Shown piece by piece: positions 26,286 through 34,767 of a stretch of 64,000 bases of DNA. The notes under the pieces are model-generated. The model was not told the origin of the DNA and ran no database searches. It saw only the letters and a program-made list of their open reading frames with translations. The stretch comes from Anaerolineae bacterium. GTDB lineage: Bacteria; Chloroflexota; Anaerolineae; Aggregatilineales; Phototrophicaceae. Positions within the stretch are counted from its first letter, which is position 1; the number at the start of each line of letters is the position of its first letter. Location of the stretch: assembly GCA_022843385.1 (NCBI GenBank), contig JALHNT010000025.1, positions 1 to 64,000 of the forward strand. The letters are read 5' to 3'. The position numbers and the translations under genes were made by a program.

Positions 26286-28466
26286 TCAGTCGGTGCAGTT
26301 ATCGCCGCCATCACACGTCATCGTATCGGTGCCATCAGTGCCAGTGACGTTGATGCCAAAGGTAACATTGCCACCTGCCGCGTCATCATTCGGTGATCCA
26401 TCAGCCGTGATAACGGTGTCACCACCTGCATCATCGGAATTGATGCTGCCTCCAAAAAAGTTGAGGTTGACGCTGCCACTCCCTCCCAGTGCGGTATCAC
26501 TTGTGCCGCCAGCATCCGTTACAACATCGCTGCCATCGTCACCCTCGATGCTGCCTGTACCACCAAAGTTATTGGTGTTGAGGTTACCGCCAGCCACAGT
26601 ATCGCCATCACCGCCATTATCGGTTACGGAATCACTGCCATCATTGCCCGTGAGGGAACCAGTATCGCGGCTCGTGTTGTTATTGCCGCCGAATGAAATA
26701 TCGTTATCCCCGGACTCATCCGTCACTGTATCATCGCCATCATTCGAAATCAGGTCGCCGCTGCCATCAACCAGGTTCTGATTCCCGCCGAAGGTGTTGT
26801 CATTGTTTCCGGCAGCATTCGTGATGGTATCATCACTATCACTGGCTGACACATCACCGGTTCCGCCCACCAGATTGATGTTGCCACCATAGAGCTCATC
26901 GCGATTCCCGGCCTGATCGGTGATGGTATCCAGACCATCATCACCCGTGATGTCGATGTCATGGTAGGCAAAGTTAACATTGCCACCATATATGTTATCG
27001 TTGTTTCCACCTTGATCGACGATAACATCGTCGCCATCATTGCCTGTAATCGATCCAGTTGCGGGAGACCCTTGAAAAGTTGAATTGGCATTGCCACCGG
27101 TCAGAAAGTCACCATCACCACCGCAGTCGGTGATCGAGTCGTCGCCATCATTGCCGACAACAGTACCGTTCTGATTGAGTGCGTTGAAATTCCCACCATA
27201 GATGAAATCAGTGGTGTTGCCACAGTCGGAAAGCGTATCGTTGCCATCATCGCGGTTGTCGCCAGCCTCGTTGAACCACCCTCCATAAATGATGTCGTTA
27301 CCCGCGCCGCCTTCTACTGTATCATTCCCGCCACCAGCATAGACAATGTCCGAACCAGCACCGGCATCAATCGTGTCGTTCCCGCCGTTGGCAGAGATGG
27401 TATCGGTGCCGTTGTTACCGTTTAGCACATTGGCATTGTTGTCACCGGTGAGAATATCGTCTTGGGTGCTGCCCTCGGCATTCTCGATATTGGCGACGGT
27501 ATCGCCTTGTCCACCCACACTAGTGTTCATATTGATGAAGATGCCGACCGTCGATCCACTGCCATCATAGGTATCACTGCCGGCACCACCATCGATGTCA
27601 TCCGCTCCCTGATCAACGATGATGGTGTCATCACCTCCGCCCCCGTTGATAGCATCGTCACCTGCACCGCTGGTCAGCGTGTCATTGCCATCATCACCAT
27701 TGATGCTATCGACCCCCATGCCTCCATCTATTGTGTCGTTTCCGCCCGCGCCATAGATCGTATCATCGCCGTCGCCAGCATTGATGATGTTGTCCAGGTC
27801 ATTGCCATAAATGATCTCCGGCGCACAGGTTCCATTGTAGAAGTTGTTGGTCACCACAATGTCGTAGATACCGTTGTAACTACTGCCTTGAAAGACCACG
27901 ATCAGGGTGGTGGTGCAGGGGTCAAGGGGTGGCGCATTGGTCGGTGGCGCAGTGGGCTGCCCATTGGCTATGGGTGTACCGGCTCGATCTTCGACGAAGA
28001 CCCAGGCGTGGCGCGTTCGGCACAGGGCACGATCTGACTCAGCGTAAAAGACTGCAACGTAATTGTAGACACCTGGCTGATCGAGATGCAGTGCCAAATC
28101 ATCAAACTGCACCAGATAACCCATATAACCGAAAGCCGCTTCTGAACCAACATAGCCGGCTATTCCCTCGAGCGAAAATTGTGGCGTACCCCACTCCGGC
28201 AGACCAACCAGATACGCATTGATCTGGACATGCACCGCAGCAGCAGGGGAACCACTGATGCTCACCCCTAAGCTTTGACCACGTCCAATTAGTTGGCCGC
28301 TGATCGGATTGCTGAAAAGCGCTTGCTGACAGAGAGGGAGTTCGAGATCGGCGCGCAGGTCAGGGTGCGCGGCTTGAGCAGTGCCACTGAGCATCACGCC
28401 CGCAACTAGCAGCGTCATCAGTAGCAGTCTCAGGCGCAGCAATACACGCTGTACGAGGTTGGACAT
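26286..28466 (-). CDS. Secreted Ca2+-binding RTX-like repeat protein
   Basis: The ATG at 28466 (AAGGAGAGGG upstream) starts 726 residues with a clear signal peptide ending SGTAQAA. An N-terminal beta domain (about 25-160) is followed by some 12 hemolysin-type nonapeptides such as GDGDDTIYG, GGNDTIDGG and GAGDDAING, which form a Ca2+-binding parallel beta-roll. From about residue 420 the repeats change to a longer unit of 33-37 residues, about nine copies, patterned as NDGDDxITDxGGNxDxxxGGNxN. Two to four Cys occur in the repeat region. No type I secretion genes are nearby, so export is probably via Sec. A cell-surface or matrix role is inferred. Confidence 0.88.
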   Translation of the reverse strand: MSNLVQRVLLRLRLLLMTLLVAGVMLSGTAQAAHPDLRADLELPLCQQALFSNPISGQLIGRGQSLGVSISGSPAAAVHVQINAYLVGLPEWGTPQFSLEGIAGYVGSEAAFGYMGYLVQFDDLALHLDQPGVYNYVAVFYAESDRALCRTRHAWVFVEDRAGTPIANGQPTAPPTNAPPLDPCTTTLIVVFQGSSYNGIYDIVVTNNFYNGTCAPEIIYGNDLDNIINAGDGDDTIYGAGGNDTIDGGMGVDSINGDDGNDTLTSGAGDDAINGGGGDDTIIVDQGADDIDGGAGSDTYDGSGSTVGIFINMNTSVGGQGDTVANIENAEGSTQDDILTGDNNANVLNGNNGTDTISANGGNDTIDAGAGSDIVYAGGGNDTVEGGAGNDIIYGGWFNEAGDNRDDGNDTLSDCGNTTDFIYGGNFNALNQNGTVVGNDGDDSITDCGGDGDFLTGGNANSTFQGSPATGSITGNDGDDVIVDQGGNNDNIYGGNVNFAYHDIDITGDDGLDTITDQAGNRDELYGGNINLVGGTGDVSASDSDDTITNAAGNNDNTFGGNQNLVDGSGDLISNDGDDTVTDESGDNDISFGGNNNTSRDTGSLTGNDGSDSVTDNGGDGDTVAGGNLNTNNFGGTGSIEGDDGSDVVTDAGGTSDTALGGSGSVNLNFFGGSINSDDAGGDTVITADGSPNDDAAGGNVTFGINVTGTDGTDTMTCDGGDNCTD

Positions 28467-28605
28467 ACCCTCTCCTTGTGTCATCAGATTAATACTGAGG
28501 TGTTGGAGAGTATAACGTTATTTTACCCGTAGCAAAATTATCGACAGGAAGTTCAAATTAATCAAACCGAAAATTCATAGTTGCTGAGCACTGGGCTATA
28601 AAACA

Positions 28606-28748
28606 TTAGCGGCCACTGGTTGCCCAGGGCCGCTAACGTCTTGCCAAACTAGCGGGTGGGGGCGCTGACAAGCAGGCTCCCACAAGAGGTGCTGGCCTTA
28701 GGGTGTCAACACCCCCACCATAGTCTGTTCGAACACTAGACCACCTCC
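28606..28748 (-). ncRNA. Candidate structured RNA with terminator-like end
   Basis: On the minus strand, 28719-28704 (GGTGGGGGTGTTGACA) pairs over 16 positions with 28670-28655 (TGTCAGCGCCCCCACC). Two pairs are U-G wobbles, which would be A-C mismatches in the opposite transcript, so the minus strand is favoured. A 33-base loop contains further short stems. Downstream, TTAGCGGCC / GGCCGCTAA (28636-28606) forms a 9-bp hairpin leading into TGTTTTATAG, as in a terminator. An upstream GGAGG (28744-28748) and a tiny ORF overlap the 5' part. It lies 140 bases before the RTX gene and could be its leader or an independent RNA. No known RNA family is recognised. Confidence 0.55.
28698..28736 (-). CDS. 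Possible 12-residue leader peptide or frameshifted 28-mer
   Basis: GTG at 28736 follows GGAGG by seven bases and encodes MFEQTMVGVLTP then TAA. If one C of the CCC before TAA were absent, the frame would continue KASTSCGSLLVSAPTR to a TAG at 28649, just before the terminator-like hairpin. That makes a coherent 28-residue peptide with a single Cys. Either a short leader peptide or a small precursor-type gene with an indel is possible. The overlap with a strong RNA stem makes coding status uncertain. Confidence 0.35.
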   Translation of the reverse strand: MFEQTMVGVLTP

Positions 28749-28839
28749 TTTCATGTATTTGACGATAGCATCACTTTAATCACTTTTGCCTGTCCTGTCA
28801 AATGAGAATTTAATGGGTCAGGATGGGCGCGGGAGGCGT

Positions 28840-29631
28840 TCACCAGCCGCCGCCGTTGGAGTTGATGACCTGCCCGGTGATCCACTGGGCATCGTCCGTC
28901 GCCAGCCAGCCGATGAGTCGGGCGGCGTCGTCCGGCATCCCCCAGCGCCCCTGGGGATTGGCGGCGCGTCCGGCAGCCAGCAGATCGGGCGAGGCATAGC
29001 CGGTGTCGGTAGCACCAGGGTTGACCGTGTTGACTGTGATGCCCCGTCGGACGAGATGGGCCGACAGGCTCTGCGTCAGTTGATGCAGCGCCCCTTTGGA
29101 CGCGACATAAGCCAGTTCGCCGGGCATCGGGCCGAGGTGCTGTCCACTGGTCATCAGGATCACCCGTCCGCCGGGGCGGGCATCGTCATGGCGGGCGGCA
29201 TAAGCCTGTGTCAGCAGCAGCGAACCGCGCACATTGATCTGAAGATGGGCGTCGATCTGTTCCGCCGTCATCTCCTCCAGCGTCCCCATCGTGCTGTAGG
29301 CATGGTTGCACACCAGCACGTCCAGCGCGCCGAAGTGCTGGTAGGCCGCGTCAATCACGTGGGCTGGCGCGGCCGGATCACGCAGATCGGCGCTGATGGC
29401 TTCGATACGACCACCTGTCTCGGTTCGCAATTCCGTTAGTAGGGCCTCAATGCCGCCAGGGTCAGCGCCCCAGGGCTGGCTGGCATCGTAGGGGATGTAA
29501 TGTTGGATGCAGACCGCCGCCCCCAACTGTGCCAACCGGCGGGTGATGGCAAAGCCGATGCCGATGCGCCGGCTGACTCCGGTGACCAGCGCCGCCCGAC
29601 CCGCCAGTGGCGTTAAGGGATTGAGTGTCAT
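28840..29631 (-). CDS. SDR family oxidoreductase
   Basis: A 263-residue classical SDR. TGVSRRIGIGFA (18-29) is a variant of the TGxxxGxG cofactor loop with Arg-Arg, suggesting NADP preference. NHAYS replaces the usual NNAG, MTSGQHLG carries the Ser, YVASKGALHQL the Tyr-Lys pair, and NTVNPGATDTGY and ITGQVINSNGGGW close the fold. It resembles FabG-like reductases and aminoglycoside-resistance-locus SDRs; the substrate is unknown. Its start overlaps the preceding regulator by four bases (ATGA), so the two are translated together. Confidence 0.88.
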   Translation of the reverse strand: MTLNPLTPLAGRAALVTGVSRRIGIGFAITRRLAQLGAAVCIQHYIPYDASQPWGADPGGIEALLTELRTETGGRIEAISADLRDPAAPAHVIDAAYQHFGALDVLVCNHAYSTMGTLEEMTAEQIDAHLQINVRGSLLLTQAYAARHDDARPGGRVILMTSGQHLGPMPGELAYVASKGALHQLTQSLSAHLVRRGITVNTVNPGATDTGYASPDLLAAGRAANPQGRWGMPDDAARLIGWLATDDAQWITGQVINSNGGGW

Positions 29632-30401
29632 TCTTCGCCTTCGCGCGCCTGGATCGTTGCTTCATCTTCGGTATCATCATCTTCTTCAAAGGCCGTCAGC
29701 CGCATGAAGGCCCGTTCCTGCGGCGTCATATCCACCGGATACTCGGTATCATCATAGGCTTCCAGGATGCGGTAGCCTTCCTTGATGTAGCCGCGAATAG
29801 TGTGCAGGCTGATGCCCATCTCGTCGGCGGCCAGATGCGCCGGCATCCCATCCAGCACGCACAACTTGAGCGCCTGGGCGATGCGCCCGGTCAATTCCGG
29901 GAACTTCCGCATGGCTGGCAGAGCGCTGGCATGGAAGATGCGGTGATGAAAGCGATCCGCTGCGATCTGCGCTACAGTCGGCGTGACGACAAAATCGTGA
30001 TCGAGCGAAAAGACAATGGCCCAGGCCACCTGCAACCGGACATCCTGTTTCAACAGGAAACCGGAAGCACCGGATTCAGCGGCGGCTTCCACCAGATCAG
30101 GATCAGGGATTTGCGCCATGCACAGTACGCGCACATCCTCAATATGCCGTTTAATGCGGGTGATAGCCTCGCGCAGCATCCCGGCTCCACCCAGATGATC
30201 GGCTTCCAGCAGCACCACATCCGGCAGCTCGGCCAGCGGCGTTGTCTTCAGATACTCCCACATCTCCTGTGGTGTCTCCGAAAGAAAGGTCACGCGGGTA
30301 CGGCGATCCCAGGCCAGAAAACTGTTGACCGAGTGCAGCGCGTAGAAATCCGTATCCATAACAAGGACTTTGAGATTCACGTCCTGTATGTTCGTCACCA
30401 C
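29628..30401 (-). CDS. Response-regulator-like protein with Glu at phosphosite
   Basis: A 257-residue protein with a receiver-like N-terminal domain (LKVLVMDTDFYAL). The phosphoacceptor block reads DVVLLEADHLGG, so E66 replaces Asp, and the switch Thr/Ser is Ala (VLCMAQ). K118 in FLLKQDV is kept. Residues about 175-225 form a NarL/LuxR-like helix-turn-helix (MPAHLAADEMGISLHTIRGY). An acidic C-terminal tail follows. Glu can mimic phospho-Asp, so the protein may be constitutively on; this is inference. The start is uncertain (GTG codons at 30401, 30398 or 30380, without a clear ribosome site). It forms an operon with the SDR gene. Confidence 0.78.
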   Translation of the reverse strand: MVTNIQDVNLKVLVMDTDFYALHSVNSFLAWDRRTRVTFLSETPQEMWEYLKTTPLAELPDVVLLEADHLGGAGMLREAITRIKRHIEDVRVLCMAQIPDPDLVEAAAESGASGFLLKQDVRLQVAWAIVFSLDHDFVVTPTVAQIAADRFHHRIFHASALPAMRKFPELTGRIAQALKLCVLDGMPAHLAADEMGISLHTIRGYIKEGYRILEAYDDTEYPVDMTPQERAFMRLTAFEEDDDTEDEATIQAREGEE

Positions 30402-30497
30402 CAGGTCCCTTCGCTTGAAACGAGCCTTTTATAGTGTACGAAGGATGGCGCAAATCGTCCAGTAAGCAGATGAAATAGGGTGGCAGGTACTGTAAAC

Positions 30498-30533
30498 AAA
30501 AACAGGCAGGGACGAAACTGTCCCCACCTGCTT
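30498..30533 (-). terminator. Rho-independent terminator of the DUF4397 gene
   Basis: On the minus strand GCAGG, a TG bulge, GGGAC, loop, GTCCCTGC run into CTGTTTTTG. It is placed about 20 bases after the DUF4397 stop codon. Confidence 0.85.
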
Positions 30534-30554
30534 CATTACTGGATGCCGTCTGAA

Positions 30555-31277
30555 TTAGAAGGCGGCCGGGATTTCCTTCAGCAGAACGGTGAAGGTATCA
30601 TTCGCCAGCGAGCCGACAGCGAAGGCCAGGTACACCTTGCCAGGGGCCAGCGGCAGATTAGCATCGAACACCTGGGTGGTGGTGCCAGCCGCGAAGATGC
30701 CGACATTGTAGGTGCCAGCCGGAACGGTCGCCAGCGCGCCACCGAACTGCACCTGAGCATTGGCAACGTTCAGGAAGCTGGCGGCGATGGCGGGATTCGC
30801 CACATTAGCAGCCTTGATGTCCACGCGGGGTGCATTGGCGGTATGACGGGCAATCAGGCGAGTCTGACCACCGACAAAGCCGACCTGGTTGGTGAACTTT
30901 GTCAGTGTGATCGAGCCATTGACACGCAGGTGAGCGACGACCGACACGCTCTCTGACCGACCGACGACGATATTCTCAGCAATCACCGGCGCATTGCTGC
31001 ACGGGGCGGCACTGTTCGCCAGGCTGATTTCGACGCGATAGGTACCGGGCGCAACCGCCACTGGACCAGCGATCTCACCAAACATGAAACCCTTCAGCAG
31101 GCAGCCACCCGCCACCTTGATGTCCACCGGCAGGTCATTCGAGGCAAGACCGAGGTCCTTGCCGGGAATGCCATGTACGACATAGATGTGAGCCTGACCG
31201 GGTGAGGCAACAGCGGGCGTCACCAGGACGGCCAGCAGTGCCACGAGAACAACAATCATTACCGATAACTTACGCAT
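30555..31277 (-). CDS. Secreted DUF4397-domain protein
   Basis: A 240-residue protein with a signal peptide (MRKLSVMIVVLVALLAVLV to AVAS). The mature part is two beta-rich DUF4397-like halves: AHIYVVHGIPGKDLG, LPVDIKVAGGCLLKGF, VAPGTYRVEISLANS, then ARHTANAPRVDIKAANV and VPAGTYNVGIFAAGTTTQVF. Cys pairs near 58 and 92 may form a disulfide. The family is extracellular and probably structural or adhesive; no enzyme motif is visible. It is monocistronic with its own terminator. Confidence 0.85.
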   Translation of the reverse strand: MRKLSVMIVVLVALLAVLVTPAVASPGQAHIYVVHGIPGKDLGLASNDLPVDIKVAGGCLLKGFMFGEIAGPVAVAPGTYRVEISLANSAAPCSNAPVIAENIVVGRSESVSVVAHLRVNGSITLTKFTNQVGFVGGQTRLIARHTANAPRVDIKAANVANPAIAASFLNVANAQVQFGGALATVPAGTYNVGIFAAGTTTQVFDANLPLAPGKVYLAFAVGSLANDTFTVLLKEIPAAF

Positions 31278-31617
31278 GTTGATTTACTCCCCAACGAACT
31301 GTGTTTGAACAAAATCAGTCAAAAGCGCGCTACGGTCATGAATATGCCATGCCTGTTTGAGCCGGGGGTGAAATGGCAGTTAAGGCGCTCTGAGCAGTAC
31401 AAAAGTCACGTCTGGATCACTCTAAACGAATCTATTTATCAATTACTTATCTGATTGAAAGAAAAAGAGCTGGCCAAATGGCTTAAGAACAACAGCAATT
31501 CATCCGACGCTCATCTGATGCACGATGGCGCTGGCGGGCTGATGATGAGTCGTCCGATCCATCCGCCCGTGCTACACTTCTCCATCAGGTCGGGACGCCA
31601 TCCAAAGGGGGATTACT
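31278..31617. other. Divergent promoter region
   Basis: About 340 bases between the DUF4397 and cax gene starts. The central part is A+T-rich (TCTATTTATCAATTACTTATC near 31428-31449), suitable for divergent promoters. No gene, repeat or hairpin worth naming was seen. Confidence 0.35.
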
Positions 31618-32712
31618 GTGTCATTTGACCGCATCGTCAAATTTTTGTTGATCTTTGTGCCGGTTGCCATCATCGCGGAACTGCTTGGGGCTGATCCGCT
31701 GGTCGTGTTTATCGTTGCCGCGCTTGGCATCATCCCACTGGCCGATCTGATCGGCGAGGCCACCGAAGAACTGGCGCATCACACCGGCCCCAAAATCGGT
31801 GGGCTGCTGAATGCCACACTCGGCAATGCCGCTGAACTCATCATCACCATCTTCGCCATCCGCGCCGGCCTGCTCGATCTGGTGAAAGCCTCGATTGTCG
31901 GTTCGATCATCGGCAATCTGCTGCTGGTCATGGGGTTAAGTCTGCTGCTGGGCGGGCTGAAAAACGGGTTGCAGAAGTTCGACCCGCGCACCGCTGGCCT
32001 GAACGCCACGCTGCTGATCCTGGCGGTGGTGGCGCTGGTGGTGCCGTCTTTGTTTGATGTCGCCATTCAGGGCAATCTGGCGGCTGAGTTCGGCCTGAGC
32101 GAAGGCGTGGCTGTCGTGATGATCGTCCTGTATGGCTTGAGTGTGTTGTATTCCTTCACCCACGCCAATCCGGGGCATGGCGATGCTGTGACCCGCGAGG
32201 CCGCTGAACCACACACTGCCAAATGGAGCATCCGCACCTCATCGCTGGTGTTGGTAGGGGCAACCATCGGCATCGTTGTATTGAGCGAGGCGCTGGTAGG
32301 GGCGGTCACACATGTCACTGAAACCTTTGGCCTGAGCGAATTCTTCATCGGCATCATCATCATTCCTCTGGTCGGCAATGTCGCCGAGCACCTGGTCGCG
32401 GTGCAGGTCGCCCTCAAGAACAAGATGGAACTGAGCATGGCGGTGTCGCTGGGGTCGAGCTTGCAGGTGGCCTTGTTCGTCGCGCCAGTGCTGGTGTTCA
32501 TCACGCTGTTGATGACCGGGCAACCGCTGCTGCTAGTGTTCAGCAGCTTTGAGCTGATTGCTCTGTTTGCAGCAGCCATCATCGCCGCCTTCATCGCCCT
32601 GGATGGCGAGTCGAACTGGATTGAGGGCGCGATGCTGCTGGCGGTGTATCTGATTATCGCCATCGCTTTCTTTTATCTGCCGTCGGCTGGTGGCACAGTC
32701 CCACATCCATAA
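31618..32712 (+). CDS. cax: Calcium/proton exchanger (CAX family)
   Basis: A 364-residue antiporter expected to export Ca2+ in exchange for H+. Eleven hydrophobic helices are arranged as two inverted repeats. Each repeat has the family acidic motif: GGLLNATLGNAAELIITIFA (alpha-1) and PLVGNVAEHLVAVQVALKN (alpha-2). An acidic loop between helices 6 and 7 is short. The start is GTG at 31618 after GGGGGATTACT. The 3' end overlaps the convergent secreted-protein gene by 40 bases, an unusually long tail-to-tail overlap. Confidence 0.93.
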   Translation: MSFDRIVKFLLIFVPVAIIAELLGADPLVVFIVAALGIIPLADLIGEATEELAHHTGPKIGGLLNATLGNAAELIITIFAIRAGLLDLVKASIVGSIIGNLLLVMGLSLLLGGLKNGLQKFDPRTAGLNATLLILAVVALVVPSLFDVAIQGNLAAEFGLSEGVAVVMIVLYGLSVLYSFTHANPGHGDAVTREAAEPHTAKWSIRTSSLVLVGATIGIVVLSEALVGAVTHVTETFGLSEFFIGIIIIPLVGNVAEHLVAVQVALKNKMELSMAVSLGSSLQVALFVAPVLVFITLLMTGQPLLLVFSSFELIALFAAAIIAAFIALDGESNWIEGAMLLAVYLIIAIAFFYLPSAGGTVPHP

Positions 32713-33608
32713 GCAGCGCAAGCGGGTGATGGGGCGTCCGACAACAGTGCCCAGTGCGCACTGTAGATGGATTCCTCATAGCGCATTACCCGATCATCGG
32801 GCAGTGTGAGATAGGTGACGACGCTCGCCAGGGAATCGCTGTAACTCTCCTGGATGGTGGCATCGTAATGCTCAGCGGGCGCAAGTGGTTCACCCAGGCC
32901 GATCAGGATGCCATGACCGGCCTGCTCTGTGAGAAAGTCGCGAAAAACCAGATCGACAGTCGAGTCTATCGGCAGCGGCGTAAGCGGGAACGAGGGTGAG
33001 GCATCCGGGTCAAAACGCAGCGCCGAACCCCCCATTGCCCTTTCACCATTTGGGTCAGTTCGCCCAATCAAGGTAGTTTGGTTGTCTCCCCGCCACATCA
33101 AGAAACCGGATTCAAATCGTTGATAGACGGCCTCTACCTGCTCCGCTTCTGCTAACGGACAAAAGGTACGGGAAGGATCTTCACCAAAGAAGAAAAGATT
33201 GAATGGGCAATTGATTTGAATGGAGACGCTACTCACGCTGTACTGTCCAGGTGTTCCCCCGTCAGCGACATTGCTATAGTTCCATAGCCAGAAATCCACT
33301 GAATGAATGTAGGGCATCTCACCGGGTGCGACCGTTGAAAGATCAACCACCATTGATCCTTGTGCTGGAAGATGATCAAATGACCGCTGCGGCATGGTCC
33401 TGGGGTTGCCGTAGCGCTGCTCGATCATCACGCTGCTGCTGCCAGGGACGTTCCAGCGCAACGTGACTAACCCACCACGATCAACAACCTGTGGCTCTGC
33501 GCTGAAAATCAGTTCAGCACTTGCCGGAACACTGTGGGGATAGGCGGCGGCAATTGCGACACCGATTGTCACCACCAATATCACGCCCATGAGTACCAGT
33601 CGTCGCAC
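32673..33608 (-). CDS. Secreted protein of unknown function with Ig-like start
   Basis: A 311-residue protein with a signal peptide (MRRLVLMGVILVVTIGVAIA). A beta-sandwich segment follows (FSAEPQVVDRGGLVTLRWNV and SSVMIEQRYGN). The second half contains EAVYQRFESGFLMWRGD, VDLVFRDFLTEQ and MRYEESIYS. This is the type of module repeated in the LysM protein at 45.1 kb (YQAFQNGFMTW). Four Cys may form disulfides. Function unknown, probably cell-surface. The last 12 codons overlap the cax gene on the other strand. Confidence 0.7.
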   Translation of the reverse strand: MRRLVLMGVILVVTIGVAIAAAYPHSVPASAELIFSAEPQVVDRGGLVTLRWNVPGSSSVMIEQRYGNPRTMPQRSFDHLPAQGSMVVDLSTVAPGEMPYIHSVDFWLWNYSNVADGGTPGQYSVSSVSIQINCPFNLFFFGEDPSRTFCPLAEAEQVEAVYQRFESGFLMWRGDNQTTLIGRTDPNGERAMGGSALRFDPDASPSFPLTPLPIDSTVDLVFRDFLTEQAGHGILIGLGEPLAPAEHYDATIQESYSDSLASVVTYLTLPDDRVMRYEESIYSAHWALLSDAPSPACAAYGCGTVPPADGR

Positions 33609-33634
33609 AGAGTGACCTTTCGCTCGTGATAATC

Positions 33635-33667
33635 GATGCGCTCTGATTTCACAATAGAGAGCGCATC
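33635..33667 (-). terminator. 10-bp hairpin downstream of the DsbA-like gene
   Basis: GATGCGCTCT / AGAGCGCATC with a 13-base loop, about 60 bases after the DsbA-like stop codon and just upstream of the next gene start on the same strand. No T-run follows, so a regulatory or 3'-end role rather than classical termination is possible. Confidence 0.45.
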
Positions 33668-33726
33668 AAGCAATTCACCGAAATGGCGCTATGTGTTACA
33701 GACCGATGTGCAATAATGCCCTCTGG

Positions 33727-34596
33727 TTATGATGAAGGTGCCGCTTCTGGTGTAGAGTCTTTCAGTTTGCTTAGTTCTTCATCAATGATCGAAGCGAAGA
33801 CATTATAGGGCTGTGCGCCGCTGATGAAGCGGCCATTCACGAAGAAGGCCGGCGTCCCGGTCACGCCCAGGTTCTGGGCATAGCTGGCATCGGCGCTGAT
33901 CTCCTGAATGTACTGCTGGCTGTCGAGACACTGGGTGAACTGCTCGACATTCATCGCCAGCGTCTGGGCATAGCCGATGAAGGCTTCGCGGGTGAGGTTT
34001 TGCTGGTTGCTGAAGGCCAGGTTGTGGAATTCCCAGAACTTGCCCTGTTCGTTCATGCATTCCCCGGCCAGAGCTGATAACACCGAACTGGCACCGAGAA
34101 TGGGGTAATCGCGGAAGACCATCCGCACCTGATCGCCATAGTTATCCAGCAACGGCTGGAGCGTCTGGCTGAAGAAACGTCCACAGTAGGGGCAGCGGAA
34201 ATCACTGAATTCAACGATGGTAATGGGGGCATCAGCCGGGCCTTTGGCCGGGTCATCATCAGCGCTTACTTCATACTGCTGTCCCGGTTGTAAACCCGGT
34301 GGTTGCTCGGCCACCTGACCACGCGCGTCCAGCGCTTCCTTGACCGCCTGAGCAATCAGCGCCTGATTTTCGACCCTGTTGCTCGCATTCAGGGAGGAGG
34401 TAGCAAAATAGGTGATGATAGCGCCCAGACCAAAGAACACAACCGCGATGATGATGTAATTCACCAGCACACGCGGAATGACCAGCACCGCCTGGGGATC
34501 CGCGTAGGCCGATGCATCATTTTTCAGCTTCTCCACCGGCTCAGGGCTTTCGGCAGGACGCGCTTCAGCTTCGGGTGGGGGTAGTGTGTTATCCAT
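33727..34596 (-). CDS. Membrane-anchored DsbA-family thiol oxidoreductase
   Basis: A 289-residue type II membrane protein. A Pro/Glu-rich cytosolic N-terminus precedes one helix (VLVNYIIIAVVFFGLGAIIT). The extracytoplasmic thioredoxin-fold domain starts near 125: PADAPITIVEFSDFRCPYCG holds the CPYC active site. VRMVFRDYPILG and VTGTPAFFVNG, with the cis-Pro, follow. The helical insert with LAGECMNEQGKFWEFHNLAF fits the DsbA/BdbD type. It is likely to form or isomerise disulfides in exported proteins, several of which in this window carry Cys pairs. It is divergent from rsgA. Confidence 0.92.
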   Translation of the reverse strand: MDNTLPPPEAEARPAESPEPVEKLKNDASAYADPQAVLVIPRVLVNYIIIAVVFFGLGAIITYFATSSLNASNRVENQALIAQAVKEALDARGQVAEQPPGLQPGQQYEVSADDDPAKGPADAPITIVEFSDFRCPYCGRFFSQTLQPLLDNYGDQVRMVFRDYPILGASSVLSALAGECMNEQGKFWEFHNLAFSNQQNLTREAFIGYAQTLAMNVEQFTQCLDSQQYIQEISADASYAQNLGVTGTPAFFVNGRFISGAQPYNVFASIIDEELSKLKDSTPEAAPSS

Positions 34597-34767
34597 TGCA
34601 ACGGCCTTTCTGCCTCGATGACGCTGGTACTATCCGCATATTGGGTTTATGCCCCGATTGACAGCGCCAAATGTCTCACTCTAAGATACAATAGAGACGC
34701 AGCGATCTCAACCATCGTTACCATCATTTATCCATTGTCCGAGACCTCAATAGAAGGAGCATTGCCT

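Noticed and set aside
28736..28760. ATG at 28753 as a start of a longer minus-strand gene
   Set aside because: Its frame stops quickly and the GGAGG lies downstream of it.
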